Below, in pieces: positions 16,751-24,403 of a stretch of 64,000 nucleotides of DNA (position 1 is the first letter of the stretch; every line of letters begins with the position of its first letter). The stretch is from Marinobacter salinexigens. Lineage in GTDB: Bacteria; Pseudomonadota; Gammaproteobacteria; Pseudomonadales; Oleiphilaceae. The position numbers and the translations under genes are program-made. The stretch spans positions 186,001 through 250,000 of the forward strand of contig NZ_VTUU01000005.1 in NCBI RefSeq assembly GCF_008370345.1, given 5' to 3'. The notes below the pieces were generated by a model. That model made no database searches. It saw nothing but the letters and a program-made list of their open reading frames with translations, and had not been told where the DNA came from.

Positions 16751-16847
16751 CGGGCTGCGCCAGGGTAAACATACAGGTTTGGCAGCAGTATTCAGCAGTA
16801 GTCAAACCTTATGCTCTCCCAATATTACCTTACAGAGAACATAAAAA

Positions 16848-17261
16848 ATGCTTGATAAGATACTGTTAAATATATCAATCGCTCTCTACGCAATTGCTGT
16901 TCCGTATTTGGAAATCAACGACACCCACGTCTTTAACCCAGACTGGGTAGCCCACGCAAGATTGCACGAAGTGTGGCAGTTGATCACCAACTCTTCCCTG
17001 GGTGCGATTGCCCTGTGGCTTACCTGGATGTCTGCGGATGGCCGGGGGAAAGCCAGTGTAATTGCGCTCTTGATCACCGGCGGTTTCCTCGCAGCCTATG
17101 CCTTACAGGGGGCCTACGGCGGATCAATGGTGCATCCGGATGGCACTGAAAAGACGTTGTTTGGCGTCAATGTCGGCGTGATTGGGTTCGGCTGGGTATT
17201 TCTGAGCTCCATTTTTACGCTCGTTAGAGCAGGGCGCCAGGAAGCGACAGAGAAAAATTGA
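16848..17261 (+). CDS. Small membrane protein with four predicted helices
   Basis: A 137-residue hydrophobic protein with about four transmembrane segments near residues 5-20, 45-62, 70-90 and 108-128. A conserved-looking polar loop follows the first helix (LEINDTHVFNPDWVAHARLHEVWQ), with two His residues and acidic residues close to the membrane. I do not recognise a characterised family. It lies 97 bases after the NmrA-like gene in the same orientation and may belong to its operon. Confidence 0.75.
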   Translation: MLDKILLNISIALYAIAVPYLEINDTHVFNPDWVAHARLHEVWQLITNSSLGAIALWLTWMSADGRGKASVIALLITGGFLAAYALQGAYGGSMVHPDGTEKTLFGVNVGVIGFGWVFLSSIFTLVRAGRQEATEKN

Positions 17262-17361
17262 AGCTGTTTAAATATAGTGGCGACGCGATGTAACACTTGA
17301 ACCGGCTGGGTTACTGATAGGTAACGGGGACACAGACCTTAAAGACCTTCAGGAGCCCAGC

Positions 17362-17931
17362 ATGGCCCACAAGTTTGCGGAAATCGCTTTTACCCGGACC
17401 GTTAAGCAGGTTCAGGAGGACATGGGTAGCCGGTCGGGTTACGCATCCATAGAGACCGGCCCCGACCGAAACCATCTGCTCAGGGAGCGGGAGCGCACCT
17501 TCATTGAAGCTCGTGACAGTTTCTATATTGCCAGCGTCAGTGAGACAGGCTGGCCTTACATCCAGCATCGGGGTGGGCCGGCCGGGTTTTTGAAGGTAAT
17601 AGACCAGTCGACCATCGGTTTCGCTGATTACTCGGGCAACCGTCAGTACGTCACAACGGGAAACGTCCTGAACAATGATCGCGTGGCGCTGTTCCTGATG
17701 GACTATCCGAACCGTAGGAGGCTAAAACTGCTTGGCCGGATGGCGCTTGTGGGTTCCGACCAGCCGTCGATTCTGGACGATCTGAAGGACGATAGTTATG
17801 ACGCGAAGGTAGAGAAGGGCATGCTCATTCATGTCGAAGCCTTCGACTGGAATTGTCCGCAACACATAACCCCTCGCTACAATCAGGCAGAGGTCGAAGC
17901 CCTGCTCGAGTCGATGCGAGACGGCGGCTGA
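17362..17931 (+). CDS. Pyridoxamine 5'-phosphate oxidase-like flavoprotein
   Basis: A 189-residue split-barrel protein of the PNPOx-like family, with FYIASVSETGWPYIQHRGGPAGF as the first strands, IGFADYSGNRQYVTTGN in the FMN-binding part, and DRVALFLMDYPNRRRLKLLGR. Members reduce flavins, quinones or other small molecules, so this is not necessarily vitamin B6 metabolism. It is convergent with a MarR regulator whose stop lies only eight bases away. The upstream region contains GTTACTGATAGGTAAC (17310-17325), a short inverted repeat that may be an operator. Confidence 0.85.
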   Translation: MAHKFAEIAFTRTVKQVQEDMGSRSGYASIETGPDRNHLLRERERTFIEARDSFYIASVSETGWPYIQHRGGPAGFLKVIDQSTIGFADYSGNRQYVTTGNVLNNDRVALFLMDYPNRRRLKLLGRMALVGSDQPSILDDLKDDSYDAKVEKGMLIHVEAFDWNCPQHITPRYNQAEVEALLESMRDGG

Positions 17932-17938
17932 ACCGATA

Positions 17939-18403
17939 TCACAGGGTAGACTGAAGCTTGCCGCTGTAGCGCCGGAGTTTGCCTACGGTTTCTGACCAGT
18001 CATCTGCCCCTACCATATCGGTAAACTCACCGTGAGCTTCTTCCCATCTTACCAATGCCTGCTGATATATTTCCTCGCCTTCCGGCGTCAGAGCCAGGCC
18101 TAGCGAACGCTTATGGCCCGTTGGCTGAGACTGAAGCAAGCCCTTGGCAATCAGTTTTTCAACCGTTCGCTGAAGCGATGTCCGCTCCATTCCGAGTAAC
18201 TCAGCCAGCTCGTTGATGGAGTTTGGTGGTGACAGTTTGATGGCATTCAGAATTGAGAACTGGGTAATCCTGAGACCGGTATCGGAAAGGTGATGGTTGT
18301 AGTGCCGGGTTACCAGCCGGGAAAAAACGCGGGAGTAAAGAGCCGCGCAGGTTCTGGCAACATCAAGCGGCGTTGTTTCCTGATCAACAGACTGCTCAGA
18401 CAT
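17939..18403 (-). CDS. MarR family transcriptional regulator
   Basis: A 154-residue MarR-type winged-helix protein. It contains the recognition region SINELAELLGMERTSLQRTVEKL and the wing GHKRSLGLALTPEGEEIY. MarR dimers generally repress nearby genes and are released by phenolic or oxidising ligands. It is convergent with the PNPOx-like gene and divergent from a LysR gene. A 14-base inverted repeat in the divergent region (18458-18471) is a plausible autoregulatory site. Confidence 0.9.
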   Translation of the reverse strand: MSEQSVDQETTPLDVARTCAALYSRVFSRLVTRHYNHHLSDTGLRITQFSILNAIKLSPPNSINELAELLGMERTSLQRTVEKLIAKGLLQSQPTGHKRSLGLALTPEGEEIYQQALVRWEEAHGEFTDMVGADDWSETVGKLRRYSGKLQSTL

Positions 18404-18457
18404 GTTGGGCTCCTGCTAATGAAGTGTATATGCATGATCGTAGGTTGCAGTGCGTGC

Positions 18458-18471
18458 ATTGTCCAGACAAT
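18458..18471. promoter_or_regulatory. Inverted repeat upstream of the MarR gene
   Basis: ATTGTCCAGACAAT is a perfect 6+6 palindrome with a two-base centre, 55 bases upstream of the MarR start. It has the size expected of a MarR operator. The assignment rests on position and symmetry only. Confidence 0.4.
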
Positions 18472-18586
18472 CAGGTAAACGGAATGGCTGCAATTCTGGG
18501 GTAGTTTCAGTAACAGATAGGCCCGCTGGACGTCTGTGCAGTAAAGATCACTCTATAACGACCTCATCAAACACGAGGGAGGCACC

Positions 18587-19567
18587 ATGAAAAACCAGGA
18601 ACTCAACCTGTTACACGTGTTCAGCGCCATCATGACGGAAGGCTCAATCACACGAGCGGCGGACCGACTCGGTATGACCCAGCCAGCGGTTTCGAACGTT
18701 GTTTCCCGAATGCGGACGGCCTGGAAAGATCCTTTGTTTGTGAAGCGGGGGCGGCAGGTAGAACCGACTTCGTATGCGCAAAGCCTTTGGGACCAGATCC
18801 GCAATCCGCTGTACGAACTGTCCAATGCGGTAAATTCTACCCGTTTCACACCCAGTGAATCCCGCAGGACGTTCAGGGTAGCTGTTACCGATCTGATTCT
18901 CGAGATGGTCTGGCAACCGCTGGTCTCCGAGCTGCAGAAAAGTGCGCCAGGGATTGATTTGCATGCGGTACCTTTCTCACCCGCCACTGCAGCGAATCAT
19001 CTGCGCGAAGCAAGTGTTGATTTCGTAATTGGATTCTTCGAGCAGCACGATCACAGTCTCAGAAGCCTGTGGTTGTTCGACACCGGATATGTATTGGCCA
19101 TGAGAAGTGGCCATGAGCTCAGTGGTCGTCCGGTTGACCTTGATTCATTTCTGAATGCCCAACACCTGCTGGCAACCATGTCTGGTGAGGCTCACGGTGT
19201 TGTCGACGATACACTCAACCGGCGTGGCCTGGAGAGACGCGTGGCAGTGACGGTAAACCACTTTTCCGCGGTTCCAAATCTGCTCAGAAACTCCGACCTG
19301 GTTGCTACTATCCCCGAAGTTATCACCGGCGACTGCGAATTCTGCGCAGGTATTTCCATTACCAGTCTGCCAATTGAGGTGGAGCCCACCAGCCTGTATC
19401 TCGCATGGCACACCCGACACGACCGGGATCCGGGCATTATCTGGATTCGGAGCGTGATCGAGCGGGTCGCAAAAGAGTGTTGGGCAAACGCGATGGCGGC
19501 CAGGGCGCTTGATTGCGGTCCGCTAACCGTGATTAAACCCGGCTTGGACAATCGGCCCATTAACTAG
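18587..19567 (+). CDS. LysR family transcriptional regulator (paralog 1)
   Basis: A 326-residue LysR-type regulator with a NodD/NahR-like winged helix: LLHVFSAIMTEGSITRAADR and TQPAVSNVVSRMRTAWKDPLF. The effector domain is marked by RTFRVAVTDLILEM, HDHSLRSLWLF and TSLYLAWHTRHDRDPGI. GAGGGAGG lies about eight bases before the ATG. It is closely related to the regulator at 37371-38324, as the same blocks appear in the same order. It is divergent from MarR. Just downstream lies a 56-residue secreted peptide gene, a plausible target. Confidence 0.9.
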   Translation: MKNQELNLLHVFSAIMTEGSITRAADRLGMTQPAVSNVVSRMRTAWKDPLFVKRGRQVEPTSYAQSLWDQIRNPLYELSNAVNSTRFTPSESRRTFRVAVTDLILEMVWQPLVSELQKSAPGIDLHAVPFSPATAANHLREASVDFVIGFFEQHDHSLRSLWLFDTGYVLAMRSGHELSGRPVDLDSFLNAQHLLATMSGEAHGVVDDTLNRRGLERRVAVTVNHFSAVPNLLRNSDLVATIPEVITGDCEFCAGISITSLPIEVEPTSLYLAWHTRHDRDPGIIWIRSVIERVAKECWANAMAARALDCGPLTVIKPGLDNRPIN

Positions 19568-19642
19568 AACGCTTGTCCCTTTGTGACGGTGCTCCGGTGG
19601 TTACTATTTCTCTCGTAGACATCAACCACTGGAGAAACCAAC

Positions 19643-19813
19643 ATGAAAAACATCACTGCCAAAGCCTTGCTTCTTGTTTCCATCGCCCTGATTTCCGCTT
19701 CCGCCAGCGCAACCCTGGCGGACCGAAAATCAGACAGCGACGATTACGGCCACTCCGTGAGTAGCCCGTACAGCGGTCAAAAAGTAATCCGCGGCCAGGT
19801 TATTCTGAAGTAA
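19643..19813 (+). CDS. Small secreted peptide, TLADRKSD family member 1
   Basis: A 56-residue product. A signal peptide (MKNITAKALLLVSIALISAS, cleavage after ASA) is followed by a mature peptide of about 33 residues that starts TLADRKSD and ends PYSGQKVIRGQVILK. The same two motifs, in the same positions relative to the cleavage site, occur in the 83-residue protein at 33308-33559. GGAG lies about nine bases before the ATG, and a perfect 13-bp terminator follows the stop, so this is a real expressed unit although very short. It should be periplasmic or released; function unknown. The LysR gene upstream may control it. Confidence 0.75.
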   Translation: MKNITAKALLLVSIALISASASATLADRKSDSDDYGHSVSSPYSGQKVIRGQVILK

Positions 19814-19833
19814 AGCGCAATACCAACTAAAAA

Positions 19834-19866
19834 GGGGCAAGGATTCAGAATCCTTGCCCCTTGTCT
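19834..19866 (+). terminator. Strong hairpin terminator after the small peptide gene
   Basis: GGGGCAAGGATTC pairs perfectly with GAATCCTTGCCCC around a single-base centre, preceded by AAAA and followed by TTGTCTGTTT. It can serve both the peptide gene and the convergent AraC gene. Confidence 0.8.
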
Positions 19867-19878
19867 GTTTCAGCTCTA

Positions 19879-20748
19879 TCAGGCCACGTTAGCGTTTTCC
19901 TCAACTACGTTTTTCTCAGCTTCGGCGGCTGTCGCGTTCAGCTTTTTCCATTCCCTGGGCGTCATGCCCGTATTCTTTTTGAAAGCCCTCGAGAACCCGG
20001 AGGCGTCTTCGTAACCAACTTCGAAACAAATAATCGACATGGGCTTGTCTTTGAGGATGAGCTTCTTGGCTGCAGAGATTCGGACATTCTGGACGTATTC
20101 GCCAGGTGCCAGGCCGAGCACGTTTTTGAAGTGCTGTATGAAGGTTGAGCGGGACATGGTCGCCACTTCAGCCAGCTTATCAACAGAAAGATCTCCATTC
20201 AGATTTCTGTCGATGCAATTCAGCACCTTGCTCAGCTGACGGTCCGCAAGCGCGGATAGCATGCCCTTGGGTGTTTCTCCTTCGGAAACGATATGCCGTA
20301 GCACATTCACGAAAATCACCTCAACGAGTCGGTTCATAACCGCGTCCCGCCCCTCCTGGGCTGCTTCGGCCTCCGCGAACAGTACATCTACGAATGAGCC
20401 AAGGCCCTGAACCGAAGACAGGGGAAGTACAACGGAAGGGGGCAGCGCCTGGAGGACTGGGTTTCGGGAACCAGTCTGGAACTTGATTGACGCGCATATT
20501 ATCTCGGCGCCTTCCTTGTTGGCACCGAAAAGCTGATGCGGCTGAGAGCACACTGAGAAAATCATGGTTGGTTCGGTGAGCGTAATCTTCTCCCGATTGC
20601 CTTCCATGATGTCGAGCACCCCCGAACGCAGTACATGGATATAACCGGTTCCTTCTTCTTCAAAGGAAGCGAGACCACAAAGCTGACCCCGAAAGAACAC
20701 GCCGGCGTTTACGTTAAGTTGGTCGAGAATGTAAGAAAGCCTGTCCAT
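19879..20748 (-). CDS. AraC family regulator with cupin-type N-terminal domain
   Basis: A 289-residue regulator. The N-terminal half is a cupin_6-like sensor (FRGQLCGLASFEEEGTGYIHV, IFSVCSQPHQLFGA). The C-terminal AraC DNA-binding domain includes LSVDKLAEVATMSRSTFIQHF and ICFEVGYEDASGFSRAFKKNTGMTP. It is divergent from the YHS-domain/bufferin gene group and is the best candidate regulator for it. The extreme C-terminus (TAAEAEKNVVEENANVA) is a polar tail outside the family fold. Confidence 0.88.
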   Translation of the reverse strand: MDRLSYILDQLNVNAGVFFRGQLCGLASFEEEGTGYIHVLRSGVLDIMEGNREKITLTEPTMIFSVCSQPHQLFGANKEGAEIICASIKFQTGSRNPVLQALPPSVVLPLSSVQGLGSFVDVLFAEAEAAQEGRDAVMNRLVEVIFVNVLRHIVSEGETPKGMLSALADRQLSKVLNCIDRNLNGDLSVDKLAEVATMSRSTFIQHFKNVLGLAPGEYVQNVRISAAKKLILKDKPMSIICFEVGYEDASGFSRAFKKNTGMTPREWKKLNATAAEAEKNVVEENANVA

Positions 20749-20858
20749 AAGCCACTCCAGATAATTGGCATAGAAGTTTGAACGATCGTACTCATTCAGT
20801 ACCGCTCAAGGCCTTAATGTTTCAGACGTAGTCATCATTCATTCAAAGGAGATACCCA

Positions 20859-21329
20859 ATGACTCGTTTCAACAAACTTCGTGCCTTCGTTGCTGTTGCT
20901 GCCATGAGCGCTGCCTCTGTTGCTTTTGCTGCTGATATCGACATGAATGCCGACGCAAATGATGTTGCCATCAGCGGCTACGATCCTGTGGCTTACTTTT
21001 CCGATTCAGAAGCCACCAAGGGTTCTGCGGAATACACCGCCACCTACAAGAACGCGATCTACCATTTCTCCAGCGCCGAGAACCGTGATCTGTTCCGTGC
21101 CGACCCCAGTGCCTATGCGCCTCAGTACGGTGGTTACTGCGCGTTTGGCGTGACCATGGAGAAAAAATTCGACGTTGATCCCGAAGCCTGGCGGATTGTC
21201 GATAACAAGCTGTACCTGAACCTGAACAAAGACGTGCAGAAGCGTTGGCTCACCGATGTGCCCGGTTTCATCGCCAATGCCAACGACATCTGGCCGGAGA
21301 TCAAAACTGTGGAAGCAGCCGAGCTGTAA
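20859..21329 (+). CDS. Secreted YHS domain protein
   Basis: A 156-residue protein with a signal peptide (cleavage near AFA-ADID). Its YHS domain reads VAISGYDPVAYF, YKNAIYHFSSAENRDLFRADP and YAPQYGGYCAFGV. YHS domains are small metal- and thiol-related modules often next to copper-handling proteins; the Cys in GGYCAFG is the usual one. AAAGGAG lies nine bases before the ATG. It precedes the bufferin precursor by 84 bases in the same direction and likely belongs to the same periplasmic metal-stress response. Confidence 0.85.
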   Translation: MTRFNKLRAFVAVAAMSAASVAFAADIDMNADANDVAISGYDPVAYFSDSEATKGSAEYTATYKNAIYHFSSAENRDLFRADPSAYAPQYGGYCAFGVTMEKKFDVDPEAWRIVDNKLYLNLNKDVQKRWLTDVPGFIANANDIWPEIKTVEAAEL

Positions 21330-21413
21330 TTCCCTGCCAATGATATGAGCACGTCCCGGGGTCCTTGGCGTTATTGCTCGGGGACCCTGAAACAAACTGT
21401 GAAGGTGATAGAT

Positions 21414-21698
21414 ATGAACCAGAAACTTCTTTTCAGCGCGGCACTGGCGGCGGCATTGGCCGGCGCCATGTCCGCGCCCCTGGCTCACGCAGGTGGCAAA
21501 GAAAAGTGTTACGGCATTTCGCCTGTAGGTGGTAACGATTGTGCGAACCTTGCCGGAACCCACTCCTGTGCAGGGCAGTCCAAAGTCGCCAACGACCCGG
21601 GTGAGTACAAGATTGTCGAGAAAGGCACCTGCGAGGATCTGGGTGGTTTTGACAAGGAAACGGCCCTGAAAATCATTGCTGAGAAAGGCAAAGGTTAA
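21414..21698 (+). CDS. bufA1: Bufferin precursor peptide (DUF2282, BufA1-like)
   Basis: A 94-residue precursor with a signal peptide (cleavage near AHA-GGKE) and four cysteines at 32, 43, 52 and 73 in the DUF2282 context KCYGISPVGGNDCAN, HSCAGQSKV and KGTCEDLGG. In bufferins an MNIO enzyme converts precursor cysteines to thiooxazoles, and the exported peptide binds copper in the periplasm; that is established for homologs, not shown here. The start at 21414 is where the signal peptide begins. The next three genes are the full set expected to mature it: BufB six bases later, BufC overlapping BufB, then a DoxX protein. Confidence 0.88.
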   Translation: MNQKLLFSAALAAALAGAMSAPLAHAGGKEKCYGISPVGGNDCANLAGTHSCAGQSKVANDPGEYKIVEKGTCEDLGGFDKETALKIIAEKGKG

Positions 21699-21703
21699 GA
21701 GCC

Positions 21704-22606
21704 ATGAGTAATCGTCAGGCCACAGCCCACAGCAATCCGGAACTCAAGAAGACCGCCGTTGGGGTAGGGCTGCGATCCGAGCACTACCAGAATGTTCTGG
21801 AGCAGACACCCGCGCTCGATTTTCTTGAGGTCCATTCGGAGAATTTCTTCGCGGACGCTGGTATCGCTGTCGATCTTCTTCAAGAGGTCTCGGCCAGCAC
21901 GCCAATCAGTCTGCATGGCACCTCGGCAGGTTTGGGGTCGGTTGAGGCTGTTCCTGATGATTACCTCAAGAAACTCAAGCGTCTTGTGGATCGGGTGGAT
22001 CCGATACTCGTGTCGGACCACCTGTGTTTCACCTGGGCAAGGATCGGCGGAAGGCTTTTTCACGGTGGTGATCTGCTACCCATTCCCTTTACCGAAGACA
22101 GCTTGCGGCATGCGGTTAATAACATTGATCGCATACAACAGTACCTTGGCCGTCAGATCGCTATTGAGAATGTCTGTGCCTACATCGAGTATGACCAAAG
22201 TGATTTCGACGAAGCGAGTTTTCTCGGTGAAATCGTAGCTCGCACGCAGTGTGGCCTGATCCTCGATATCAACAATCTGATGGTGAACGCCCGCAATGGG
22301 CAAGTCTCAAACCTGGAGAACTTTGTTGATCGCTACGTCGAATCACTCGACTACTCTGCGATCACCGAGATTCATCTTGCGGGCTCGACGCCCGTGGGCG
22401 ACGAAGAGTTACTGATCGACGACCATGCCCGCCCGGTATCCGAGGCTGGCTGGCAAATCTACCAGCGCGTACTCAATGCGGTCGGTCCCAGGCCTACGTT
22501 GATCGAATGGGATAACAATCTCCCATCCTGGCGCGAACTTCTGGGTGAGGCTAGCAAGGCCAGAAAAGCACAGCGCCAGGTATTGAGAAGGGAGCGCAGC
22601 CTATGA
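21704..22606 (+). CDS. bufB: DUF692 multinuclear non-heme iron oxidase (MNIO, BufB)
   Basis: A 300-residue TIM-barrel enzyme of the DUF692 family. Metal-ligand segments of MNIOs are visible in order: EVHSENFF, SLHGTSAG, SDHLCF, IENVCAY, ILDINNLMVN, EIHLAGS, DDHARPV and LIEWDNNLP. The enzyme modifies cysteines of the precursor encoded six bases upstream, using iron and oxygen in the cytoplasm before export. Its stop overlaps the start of the partner gene by four bases (ATGA), so translation is coupled. No key ligand appears to be lost. Confidence 0.93.
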   Translation: MSNRQATAHSNPELKKTAVGVGLRSEHYQNVLEQTPALDFLEVHSENFFADAGIAVDLLQEVSASTPISLHGTSAGLGSVEAVPDDYLKKLKRLVDRVDPILVSDHLCFTWARIGGRLFHGGDLLPIPFTEDSLRHAVNNIDRIQQYLGRQIAIENVCAYIEYDQSDFDEASFLGEIVARTQCGLILDINNLMVNARNGQVSNLENFVDRYVESLDYSAITEIHLAGSTPVGDEELLIDDHARPVSEAGWQIYQRVLNAVGPRPTLIEWDNNLPSWRELLGEASKARKAQRQVLRRERSL

Positions 22607-23352
22607 ATCTGTCTGATTACCAGGCCCATTTCCTGCAATTCCTGTTCGGCGCCACCAGCGAGCCGGTGTTACCCAATTCAGAAGTGTACCGATTCGGGGT
22701 TGAGGTAAAGGCAGTTCGAGCCCTCGAACAAAGTTATCCAACTGTGAGGGCACTGGTCGGGCCTGCCGACTTTGAAGGCCTGGCTCTCGACTATTTCCAA
22801 ATGATCCGCAAACAGAGCGGCGACTGGAGTGATTTCGGCTGGGGCTTTCCGAGCTGGATTATCTCGAACCGGATTTCAGACCGGGTTCCTTATCTCTCCG
22901 ATGTGGCGCGCCTCGACAATTACATCGGGCGAGTCGAGAGAAGCCAATATGAAGAGGTGAACGTCGACAGCTTCGCCGTAATTGGAGAAGACCTGGCGTC
23001 CTGCTCTCTGATTCTCAACAAAGGACTCCAGTTTTTCCGCTCCATGTACCCGGTGGTCAGTATCTGGGAGGCGCACAAAAGCGAAACACCGAAGGACACA
23101 CTCAGTTTTGCTCAGGCGAAGAGAATGATCGCCAGGGGCCGAGGCCAGAATGCGCTGATCTATCGCGCAGGTTGGAAAGGGATGGCGGAACTCATTCCTG
23201 AGAAAGACTTATTGTTGCTGGAGTCAGTCAGAAACCAGCGGAGTATTGCCGAAGTCTTTGGCGAGGATGTTCTGAAAGACACCAGCTTTACCCATTGGCT
23301 GCAAGACATGATCGCAAAAGGCGTCATTGTTGGCGCCAAAGCCATTCATTAA
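22603..23352 (+). CDS. bufC: DUF2063 partner protein of the MNIO (BufC)
   Basis: A 249-residue protein whose N-terminal DUF2063 region (YQAHFLQFLFGATSEPVLPN, VRALEQSYPTVRALVGPADF) resembles RiPP recognition-element-bearing partners that hand the precursor to a DUF692 enzyme. The C-terminal half has a winged-helix-like arrangement ending GEDVLKDTSFTHWLQDMIAKG. It overlaps bufB by four bases and is followed 13 bases later by the DoxX gene. Precursor delivery is inferred from homologous bufferin systems. Confidence 0.9.
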   Translation: MNLSDYQAHFLQFLFGATSEPVLPNSEVYRFGVEVKAVRALEQSYPTVRALVGPADFEGLALDYFQMIRKQSGDWSDFGWGFPSWIISNRISDRVPYLSDVARLDNYIGRVERSQYEEVNVDSFAVIGEDLASCSLILNKGLQFFRSMYPVVSIWEAHKSETPKDTLSFAQAKRMIARGRGQNALIYRAGWKGMAELIPEKDLLLLESVRNQRSIAEVFGEDVLKDTSFTHWLQDMIAKGVIVGAKAIH

Positions 23353-23364
23353 GAGGAGATTGAC

Positions 23365-23820
23365 ATGAAAACGTTGGCATACAGTTTCTATGGTTTGAAC
23401 GATTCGGTTCAGCGACTGATTGGTAGCCTGCTACCCATTGCACTGCTTCTCGGGCGGCTTTATGTGGCCTGGGTCTTTTTTAAAGCTGGTCTCACAAAGA
23501 TTGATGACTGGGGAACAACGCTGTTTCTGTTTGAGGAAGAATACAGTGTTCCACTGTTGAGTCCCGAGTTTGCGGCCTTCCTGGCGACTTTTGGCGAACT
23601 CGTTTTTCCGGTGTTGCTGGTGATTGGTTTGTTTTCGCTGGTGTCTTCCCTGGGGCTTTTCGTCATCAACATTGTAGCGGTCATCAGTCTTGAAGCGATT
23701 GCGCCAGCGGCGGAGTTATATCACGTGGTCTGGGGCTTGATCCTGATGGCTCTGGCTATGTGTGGTCCGGGTGTGTTCTCCCTGGATAAGCTGATTGGCG
23801 ACCGGTTGAGAAAAGCCTGA
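23365..23820 (+). CDS. DoxX family membrane protein of the bufferin operon
   Basis: A 151-residue inner-membrane protein with four predicted helices. DoxX features include LLLGRLYVAWVFFKAGLTKI near residues 30-50 and ATFGELVFPVLLVIGLFS. AGGAG lies seven bases before the ATG. DoxX proteins close many bufferin operons and are thought to support electron transfer or membrane redox balance, though their part in maturation is unsettled. It is the last gene before a terminator. Confidence 0.88.
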   Translation: MKTLAYSFYGLNDSVQRLIGSLLPIALLLGRLYVAWVFFKAGLTKIDDWGTTLFLFEEEYSVPLLSPEFAAFLATFGELVFPVLLVIGLFSLVSSLGLFVINIVAVISLEAIAPAAELYHVVWGLILMALAMCGPGVFSLDKLIGDRLRKA

Positions 23821-23840
23821 TCCATAATCGTTCACCCCTT

Positions 23841-23896
23841 GGCGTATTCGGCATTTCCCCTCGCGTCGATATTGTTCACCGAATACGCCCTTTTTA
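23841..23896 (+). terminator. Terminator of the bufferin operon
   Basis: GGCGTATTCGG (23841-23851) pairs perfectly with CCGAATACGCC (23879-23889) around a 27-base loop and is followed by CTTTTTATT. Confidence 0.7.
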
Positions 23897-23927
23897 TTCT
23901 TCAGAAAGTTCCCGGAGGAACCTCGTT

Positions 23928-24266
23928 GTGCCGATTGTAAATCTCAATACGTTTGACGAATTGGGCGAACTTGCCAATAAACACGAATGGCTGCTACTGG
24001 ATTTCTGGGCACCCTGGTGTGCGCCCTGTAAGGTCATGAATCCCGTGCTTGAACAGTTCAGTGAACTGAATCCCGATAACGCCGTCATCAAGGTGGATGT
24101 GGATCAGAAGCACGAGATCGCTGCCAAATTTGGCGTCAGGGCCATTCCGACGCTGGTTCTGCTGAGACGAGATCAGTTCATGGGGCAGGAGACCGGGTCC
24201 AAATCCCTGAAAGATTTAAACAAGTGGATCGACGGCCTGAAACATAAGGTATCGCAGTTGGCGTGA
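23928..24266 (+). CDS. Thioredoxin family protein
   Basis: A 112-residue single-domain thioredoxin with active site WAPWCAPCK near residue 30 and cis-proline in VRAIPTLVLL. CAPC instead of CGPC is a mild departure from classical TrxA. It starts at GTG with CGGAGG about eight bases upstream. The gene is flanked by terminators on both sides, so it is monocistronic. It probably acts in the cytoplasm as a disulfide reductase. A second thioredoxin with the classical motif is at 34994-35317. Confidence 0.9.
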   Translation: MPIVNLNTFDELGELANKHEWLLLDFWAPWCAPCKVMNPVLEQFSELNPDNAVIKVDVDQKHEIAAKFGVRAIPTLVLLRRDQFMGQETGSKSLKDLNKWIDGLKHKVSQLA

Positions 24267-24298
24267 GTTGTTGGCGGTTTTCAGAGTAAACTCAGTTT

Positions 24299-24324
24299 GC
24301 CGGGTCCAAAGCCCGGCTTTTTTT
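24299..24324 (+). terminator. Terminator after the thioredoxin gene
   Basis: GCCGGG, a TCCAAA loop and CCCGGC are followed by seven T residues, about 32 bases after the stop codon. Confidence 0.85.
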
Positions 24325-24403
24325 ATTCGGAAATCGGGGAAGGTGCACTTCTAATCGATGTTCCGAATAATTCCCTGAATGCGTTGTGGAGATGGATCAG
24401 GCA

